Source: Tsukamurella asaccharolytica
GTDB taxonomy: Bacteria > Actinomycetota > Actinomycetes > Mycobacteriales > Mycobacteriaceae
Length of the DNA stretch: 64,000 nt
NCBI RefSeq assembly: GCF_007858435.1
Contig: NZ_VIGW01000001.1
Location: 186,001 to 250,000 of the forward strand
Direction of reading: 5' to 3'
The position numbers and the translations under genes were made by a program. Of this stretch, positions 59,803-64,000 are shown piece after piece; positions within the stretch are counted from its first letter, which is position 1, and each line of letters starts with the position of its first letter. The notes below the pieces were generated by a model. The model ran no database searches. It saw only the letters and a list, made by a program, of their open reading frames with translations, and was not told where the DNA came from.

Positions 59803-60881
59803 CCCGATCCGGAATCGCCTCCACGCTCGGCCTCATCGCGCTCGTCGTGGTGTCGATGCTGCTGCTCGGCACCCAGGGCGTGCAGTGGTTCTCGCCGTCC
59901 GACGAGCGCACCGCGTACATCCGCCTCACCGACGCCAACGGCCTGCAGGAGGGCTCACGGGTTCTCGACCGCGGCGTCGAGGTCGGCACGGTCCGGGGCC
60001 TCACCGTCGACGCCGATCGCGTCGAGGTCGAGGTCGGCTACGCCAAGGACACCCGGATCACCCAGGGCGCGAAGGTCCGCGTGCAGAACCTCTCGGGCCT
60101 GGGCGAGACCTATCTGACGATCGCCCAGGGCGACGGGGCCGCGGTCCCCGACGGTGCGCGCCTCGAGGGCGTCGTGGACACGGCGGACTCCACCGTCGGT
60201 GCGCTGTCGAGTTCCCTGTCGCGCCTGATGAAGCAGCTCGATCCCGCGACAGTGCAGCGCCTCCTGGCCCGCGTCGACGGCGCCCTGCCCGACGGCGCGC
60301 AGACGGTTCCCACCATCGACGCCGGCGCGGTCCTCACCGCCACGTCGATCCTGCGTCAGCTGCCCGACATCGGCGACCTCATGCAGTCCTTCAACTCGAT
60401 CACTCCCCGCGCCGGCGACGTGGGCGCGCTGCTGCTCAGCCTCGAACAGCCGCTCCGCACCTTCGGTAAGGGGTACGGCGAGATGGCGCCCTACTCCGTC
60501 TCGTACATCAGTCAGGGCGATTACCCGAACGTGATCCGGGACGGCATGTTGGAGCTGTTCAAAGTGATCCAGGGCTTCGAAGACGACGCCGCCCCGAGCG
60601 TGCAGTACCTGTCCGAGCTGATGCTTCCCTCGGTCCGGGCGATCGCCGAGCCGCTGTCCACCATCAACGGCGGTCAGTTGCTCGACACAGCGCTGGCGTC
60701 GGTCCGCGGCGGCTCGGGCGCCGCCACCCTGCGGATGGCATCGCCGGACACCCGTCCCGCGAGCCCGTCGTCGACTACGCCCTCCACTGCGAATCGCTCC
60801 GGCGCGCCGTCGTCGAGCTCCACGCCCGCCGCCCCGTCCGCGCGCACCGCACCGTCCAGCACCACTGCGCAGCCCCGCTGA
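59799..60881 (+). CDS. mce4F: Mce4F
   Basis: 360 residues, much shorter than the 564 of M. tuberculosis Mce4F. Anchor helix (about 8-26, STLGLIALVVVSMLLLGTQ), MCE domain AYIRLTDANGLQEGSRVLDR, GVEVGTVRGLTV, VRVQNLSGLGETYLTIAQG, a helical part with LRQLPDIGDLMQSFNSITPR, and a Ser/Thr/Pro/Ala-rich tail of about 45 residues. It ends the mce genes; the Mam4 accessory genes that follow mce4F in mycobacteria are absent, and fadE34 starts 20 nt later. Confidence 0.86.
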   Translation: MTRSGIASTLGLIALVVVSMLLLGTQGVQWFSPSDERTAYIRLTDANGLQEGSRVLDRGVEVGTVRGLTVDADRVEVEVGYAKDTRITQGAKVRVQNLSGLGETYLTIAQGDGAAVPDGARLEGVVDTADSTVGALSSSLSRLMKQLDPATVQRLLARVDGALPDGAQTVPTIDAGAVLTATSILRQLPDIGDLMQSFNSITPRAGDVGALLLSLEQPLRTFGKGYGEMAPYSVSYISQGDYPNVIRDGMLELFKVIQGFEDDAAPSVQYLSELMLPSVRAIAEPLSTINGGQLLDTALASVRGGSGAATLRMASPDTRPASPSSTTPSTANRSGAPSSSSTPAAPSARTAPSSTTAQPR

Positions 60882-60900
60882 CGCACGCCGAAGGAGAATC

Positions 60901-62991
60901 GTGGCCCTCGCGATCACCGATGTCCAGACCGCACTCGCCGAGTCGATCCACGACTGGGCGGAGCGCGCCCACCCGATCGACGCCGTCCGCTCCGGCGACT
61001 CCGGCGCCGTCGAGAAGGCTTGGCGCGGACTGGCCGACATCGGTGTCTTCGGTATCACACTGAGCGAGGACCTCGGCGGGTTCGGCGGCAGTGCCGACGA
61101 CGCAGCCGCCGCAGTCGAGGCCGCCGCCGCGGTCCTCGCGCCCGGCCCCATCGCGGGCACGGTCGCGGTGGGCGTGCTGCTCGAGCGCTACCTCGGCGGT
61201 ACGGACCGGCTCGGCACGGTGCGTGCGGAGCTCGCCGCCGGGGAGACGCGCGCCGCGCTCGTGGTGGACGGCGACGGCTCGCTCGCGCCGGACGCCACCC
61301 CGCAGTCGCACCTGTTGGTCGAGTCCCCCTCCGGCGCCTGGCACCTGCTCCCGCCGGGGCACGCGGGCGTCACCGTCGAGCCGCTGCCCGGCCTGGACGC
61401 CTCGCGTCCCCTGGGCCGGATCCACTTGGACGGCCCCGAGTTCGACGCGGCCACCGAGATCCCCTCGCTCACCGCCGCCGACGCCCGCGCGGCGCTCGCG
61501 GCCTTCGCCGCCGCCGAGGCCGCCGGCATCGCCTCGTGGGCGCTGCGTACTGCGGCCGAGTATTCGAAGGTGCGGGTCCAGTTCGGTCGGCCGATCGGCG
61601 CCTTCCAGGCGATCAAGCAGATCGTCGCCGACATGCTGTGCCGTGCCGAGCAATCCGCGGCGTTGGCCTGGGACGCGGCACGGTCGGTCGGCGCCGGGAC
61701 CGAGCACCACCTGGCCGCGGCGGTCGCCGCGGCGGGCGCCCTCGACGCCGCCGTGCAGAACGCGAAGGACGCGATCCAGGTCCTCGGCGGCATCGGCTTC
61801 ACCTTCGAACACGACGCGCACCTGTACCTGCGGCGCGCGACCGCGCTGCGCCTCCTGCTCGGAGACACTCCCGGATGGCGCACGCGCGCCGCGGAACTCG
61901 CCATCTCCGGTGTACGCCGTGGCCTCGACTACGAGGTCGAGGGCGATCACCGCGCCGCCTCTGCGGAGGCCGAGCGCATCGCCGCCATGGGCGCGGACGA
62001 GCAGCGCCGTACCCTCGCCGAATCCGGGCTTTTGGTGCCGCACTGGGATCCGCCGTACGGCCGGGGCGCCGGGCCCGCGGAGCAGCTCGTTCTCGACGGC
62101 GCACTGGAGGCGGCGGGCGTCGAACGCCCGACGCTGGTGATCGGCGCCTGGGCCGCGCCGACGATCCTGGAGCACGGGACCCCGGAGCAGGCCGAGCGGT
62201 TCGTTTGGCCGACGCTGCTCGGGGAGATCAGCTGGTGCCAGCTCTTCAGCGAACCCGAGGCGGGATCCGACCTGGCCTCGCTACGGACGAAGGCGACGCG
62301 CGTCGAGGGCGGGTGGTCACTCACCGGACAAAAGGTGTGGACCTCCCTCGCGCACGAGGCGGACTGGGCGATCTGCCTTGCGCGCACGGACCCGGACGCA
62401 CCGAAACACAAGGGCATCACCTACTTTCTCGTCGACATGCTCTCCGACGGCATCGACGTGCGGCCGCTCCGGGAGATCACCGGCGACGTGCGGTTCAACG
62501 AGGTCTTCCTCGAGAGCGTCTTCGTGCCCGACGACTGCGTCGTGGGCACGATCAACGGCGGCTGGCGTCTGGCCCGCACGACCCTTGCGAACGAACGGGT
62601 CGCGATGAGCGGCGCCGGCCTCGGAGCTCGCCTCGAGGGACTGCTCGCCGACCCCGGGCCGGAACCCGACCTGGCAGCGCTCGGGGAACTCGTCGTCGAT
62701 GCGGCGTCGTGCACGCTGCTCGATCTGCGCGCCGTCATCGCGAGCGTCGGCGGGCAGGATCCGGGCGCGGCGTCGAGCGTGCGCAAGCTCGTCGGGGTGC
62801 AACACCGCCAGGCGGTCGCCGAGGCCTGCCTCCGGCGTCTCGGAGCCGACGGCGCCGTCGCCGGCCCTGAGGATCCGGCCGACGCCCGATACGAGTTCCT
62901 GCTCAGCCGGTGTCTGTCCATCGCGGGCGGGACCTCGCAGATCCTCCGGAACGTCGCGGCGGAGCAGCTGCTCGGCCTGCCCCGCTCCTGA
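60901..62991 (+). CDS. fadE34: Fused double acyl-CoA dehydrogenase, FadE34-like (ChsE3)
   Basis: 696 residues containing two acyl-CoA dehydrogenase folds in tandem, as in FadE34 (ChsE3) of steroid side-chain degradation. First half (about 1-350): GVFGITLSEDLGGFGGS, AAEYSKVRVQFGRPIGAFQA and VLGGIGFTFEHDAHLYLRRA. Second half: LFSEPEAGSDLASLRTKATR, LTGQKVWTSLAHEADWAICL and CLSIAGGTSQILRNVAAEQL. Known family members form one active FAD site per fused chain. GTG start after GAAGGAGAA. It is cotranscribed behind mce4F, so uptake and side-chain oxidation are linked. Confidence 0.88.
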   Translation: MALAITDVQTALAESIHDWAERAHPIDAVRSGDSGAVEKAWRGLADIGVFGITLSEDLGGFGGSADDAAAAVEAAAAVLAPGPIAGTVAVGVLLERYLGGTDRLGTVRAELAAGETRAALVVDGDGSLAPDATPQSHLLVESPSGAWHLLPPGHAGVTVEPLPGLDASRPLGRIHLDGPEFDAATEIPSLTAADARAALAAFAAAEAAGIASWALRTAAEYSKVRVQFGRPIGAFQAIKQIVADMLCRAEQSAALAWDAARSVGAGTEHHLAAAVAAAGALDAAVQNAKDAIQVLGGIGFTFEHDAHLYLRRATALRLLLGDTPGWRTRAAELAISGVRRGLDYEVEGDHRAASAEAERIAAMGADEQRRTLAESGLLVPHWDPPYGRGAGPAEQLVLDGALEAAGVERPTLVIGAWAAPTILEHGTPEQAERFVWPTLLGEISWCQLFSEPEAGSDLASLRTKATRVEGGWSLTGQKVWTSLAHEADWAICLARTDPDAPKHKGITYFLVDMLSDGIDVRPLREITGDVRFNEVFLESVFVPDDCVVGTINGGWRLARTTLANERVAMSGAGLGARLEGLLADPGPEPDLAALGELVVDAASCTLLDLRAVIASVGGQDPGAASSVRKLVGVQHRQAVAEACLRRLGADGAVAGPEDPADARYEFLLSRCLSIAGGTSQILRNVAAEQLLGLPRS

Positions 62992-63012
62992 CCTCGTTTC
63001 ACACCGTACGAC

Positions 63013-63036
63013 TGAAACGTGTTCTAGTATTCGTGC
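63013..63036 (+). promoter_or_regulatory. KstR operator with leaderless promoter of hsaE
   Basis: TGAAACGTGTTCTA (63013-63026) is a full match to TNNAACNNGTTNNA. It overlaps a TAGTAT -10 box (63025-63030) that lies 6 nt before the ATG at 63037, so repressor and RNA polymerase would compete. Confidence 0.85.
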
Positions 63037-63822
63037 ATGGACGATTCCGCTGTCTCCTCCGCCGCCGACGCCCTGCTGGGCGCCTATGCCGCGTGCGCGC
63101 CGATCGACCCGTTGATCGGCACGTTCCCCGAAGCCACGATCACCGACGCGTACCGGATCCAGCAGGAGCAGGTCCGCCGCTGGGAAGCCTCGGGCGACGT
63201 CGTGAAGGGCCACAAGGTGGGCCTCGCCTCACTCGCGATGCAGCGTCAGATGAACGTCTACGAGCCCGATTTCGGCCATCTCACCGCATCGATGTTCCAC
63301 CTTGAACAACTGCCGATCGACGCCTCGTCGTGGATGCAGCCGCGGATCGAACCCGAGATCGCCTTCGTCCTCGGCCGCGAGCTCCGTGGCCCGGGCGTCA
63401 CCGTCGCCGACGCGATCCGCGCCGTCGACTTCGTAGTCCCGGCGCTCGAGGTCGTCGACTCGCGGATCAAGGACTGGAACATCTCGATCGTCGACACCGT
63501 GGCCGACAACGCCTCGTCCGGCGGCGTGGTCCTGGGCAGCAGGCCCACCCGCCTGACCGACGTCGACCTGCGGACCGTCGGCTGCACCTTCCGCATCGGC
63601 GGCGAGCAGGTAGGCACGGGGTCGGGCGGCGCCGTGCTCGGCTCGCCCATCAACGCCCTCGTCTGGCTCGCGAACACCGTCGGCCCGCTCGGCACCGCCC
63701 TCGAGCCCGGCCACGTCGTGCTGCCCGGCTCAATGACGCGCGCCGAGCCGGTCCGCGCCGGAGACATCGTCGTCGCCGACATGGGCCCGCTGGGCTCCGT
63801 GACGGCCGTCCTCGCACCCTGA
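63037..63822 (+). CDS. hsaE: 2-hydroxypenta-2,4-dienoate hydratase, HsaE-like
   Basis: Hydrates the dienoate released from steroid ring degradation, feeding an aldolase and acetaldehyde dehydrogenase. 261 residues, the same as HsaE as I recall it. Fumarylacetoacetase-like fold: GHKVGLASLAMQRQMNVYEP, WMQPRIEPEIAFVLGRELRG (metal-binding Glu pair), VPALEVVDSRIKDWNISIVD, VGTGSGGAVLGSPINALVWL and MTRAEPVRAGDIVVADMGPLG. KstR box directly upstream. hsaF and hsaG are not seen before the window ends. Confidence 0.9.
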   Translation: MDDSAVSSAADALLGAYAACAPIDPLIGTFPEATITDAYRIQQEQVRRWEASGDVVKGHKVGLASLAMQRQMNVYEPDFGHLTASMFHLEQLPIDASSWMQPRIEPEIAFVLGRELRGPGVTVADAIRAVDFVVPALEVVDSRIKDWNISIVDTVADNASSGGVVLGSRPTRLTDVDLRTVGCTFRIGGEQVGTGSGGAVLGSPINALVWLANTVGPLGTALEPGHVVLPGSMTRAEPVRAGDIVVADMGPLGSVTAVLAP

Positions 63823-63845
63823 CCGCCCCCCGAACGGAGAAGAAC

Positions 63846-64000
63846 ATGAAGATCATCATCGGCGATGCGTGCACCGGATTCGGCGTCTGCGAGGGCATTC
63901 GCCCGGACGTCTTCGAGGTCAATGACGAAGGATTCGCCGAGGCCACCGACGAGGGCCTCACCGACGCCGACCGCGAGGACATCGAGTACGCGGCCAGCCA
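63846..64000 (+). CDS. Ferredoxin, 3Fe-4S type, cut by the window end
   Basis: The 51 residues available are MKIIIGDACTGFGVCEGIRP and DVFEVNDEGFAEATDEGLTD then a short acidic stretch. The pattern CxGxGxC then xxxxPDVFEV is that of small 3Fe-4S ferredoxins that serve cytochromes P450 in steroid oxidation (FdxD type). The last ligand Cys lies past the edge. CGGAGAAGAAC precedes the ATG; it follows hsaE by 23 nt, probably in one operon. The P450 partner is not visible here. Confidence 0.87.
   Translation, partial: MKIIIGDACTGFGVCEGIRPDVFEVNDEGFAEATDEGLTDADREDIEYAAS

Overview
The window is about 70% GC and gene-dense, with very short intergenic gaps. It comes from a mycolic-acid actinobacterium (order Mycobacteriales). 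The evidence is an F420-dependent glucose-6-phosphate dehydrogenase, PknG, VirR, a KstR-controlled mce4 locus, and the gene order of the Mycobacterium tuberculosis Rv0407-Rv0432 region, inverted and split by insertions. High GC, a Pls/PosA-type synthetase and this mixture suggest a Tsukamurella- or Gordonia-like genus; that placement is inference.

Layout. 1-3.5 kb: sodC (cut by the window edge), virR, a DUF3263 gene, def, a frameshifted GNAT gene and a small GNAT protein. 3.7-7.4 kb: TPP riboswitch, thiC, thiD and a second thiD. 7.3-16.6 kb is accessory: an AbrB-family membrane protein, an ABC transporter pair, a Ser/Thr kinase overlapping a beta-lactamase-like lipoprotein, a RamA-like regulator with an MHS-type transporter, and a protein with two fused TetR units. 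16.7-19.6 kb: riboswitch-controlled thiO-thiS-thiG, divergent from thiE. 19.7-25.0 kb: mutT3 and the glnX-glnH-pknG amino-acid-sensing module. 25.1-29.2 kb: an iron-siderophore-type ABC importer with a likely IdeR box. 29.2-35.1 kb: class III adenylate cyclase, ackA, pta, fgd. 35.1-41.6 kb: SpoIID-domain protein, ABC exporter, VOC protein, MerR regulator with its promoter, a frameshifted deaminase, an ankyrin lipoprotein and an HSL-type hydrolase. 41.8-47.6 kb: a Pls/PosA-type synthetase followed closely by a GNAT gene and an M1 metallopeptidase gene. 47.8-49.4 kb: a DGPF protein with an ECF42-type sigma factor. 49.5-52.1 kb: rmlC-rmlA divergent from rmlB. 52.1-64 kb: steroid catabolism and uptake, with kstR, yrbE4AB, mce4A-F, a FadE34-like dehydrogenase, an HsaE-like hydratase and a ferredoxin cut by the window end.

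How the genes work together. Thiamine synthesis is split over two riboswitch-controlled units: thiC-thiD for the pyrimidine, thiOSG for the thiazole, with thiE joining the halves. ackA-pta, the RamA-like regulator and the cyclase point to acetate and overflow control. KstR-type operators before kstR, the mce4 operon and hsaE tie the last 12 kb into one steroid regulon. The pls-GNAT-M1 trio looks like synthesis plus modification or degradation of a cationic homopolymer.

Many genes start 6-8 nt after a TANNNT -10 box with no Shine-Dalgarno sequence, so leaderless transcripts are common. Two genes carry single frameshifts. I found no rRNA, tRNA, CRISPR array or insertion sequence, and no gene-free stretch longer than 300 bases; the longest is 36019-36294.
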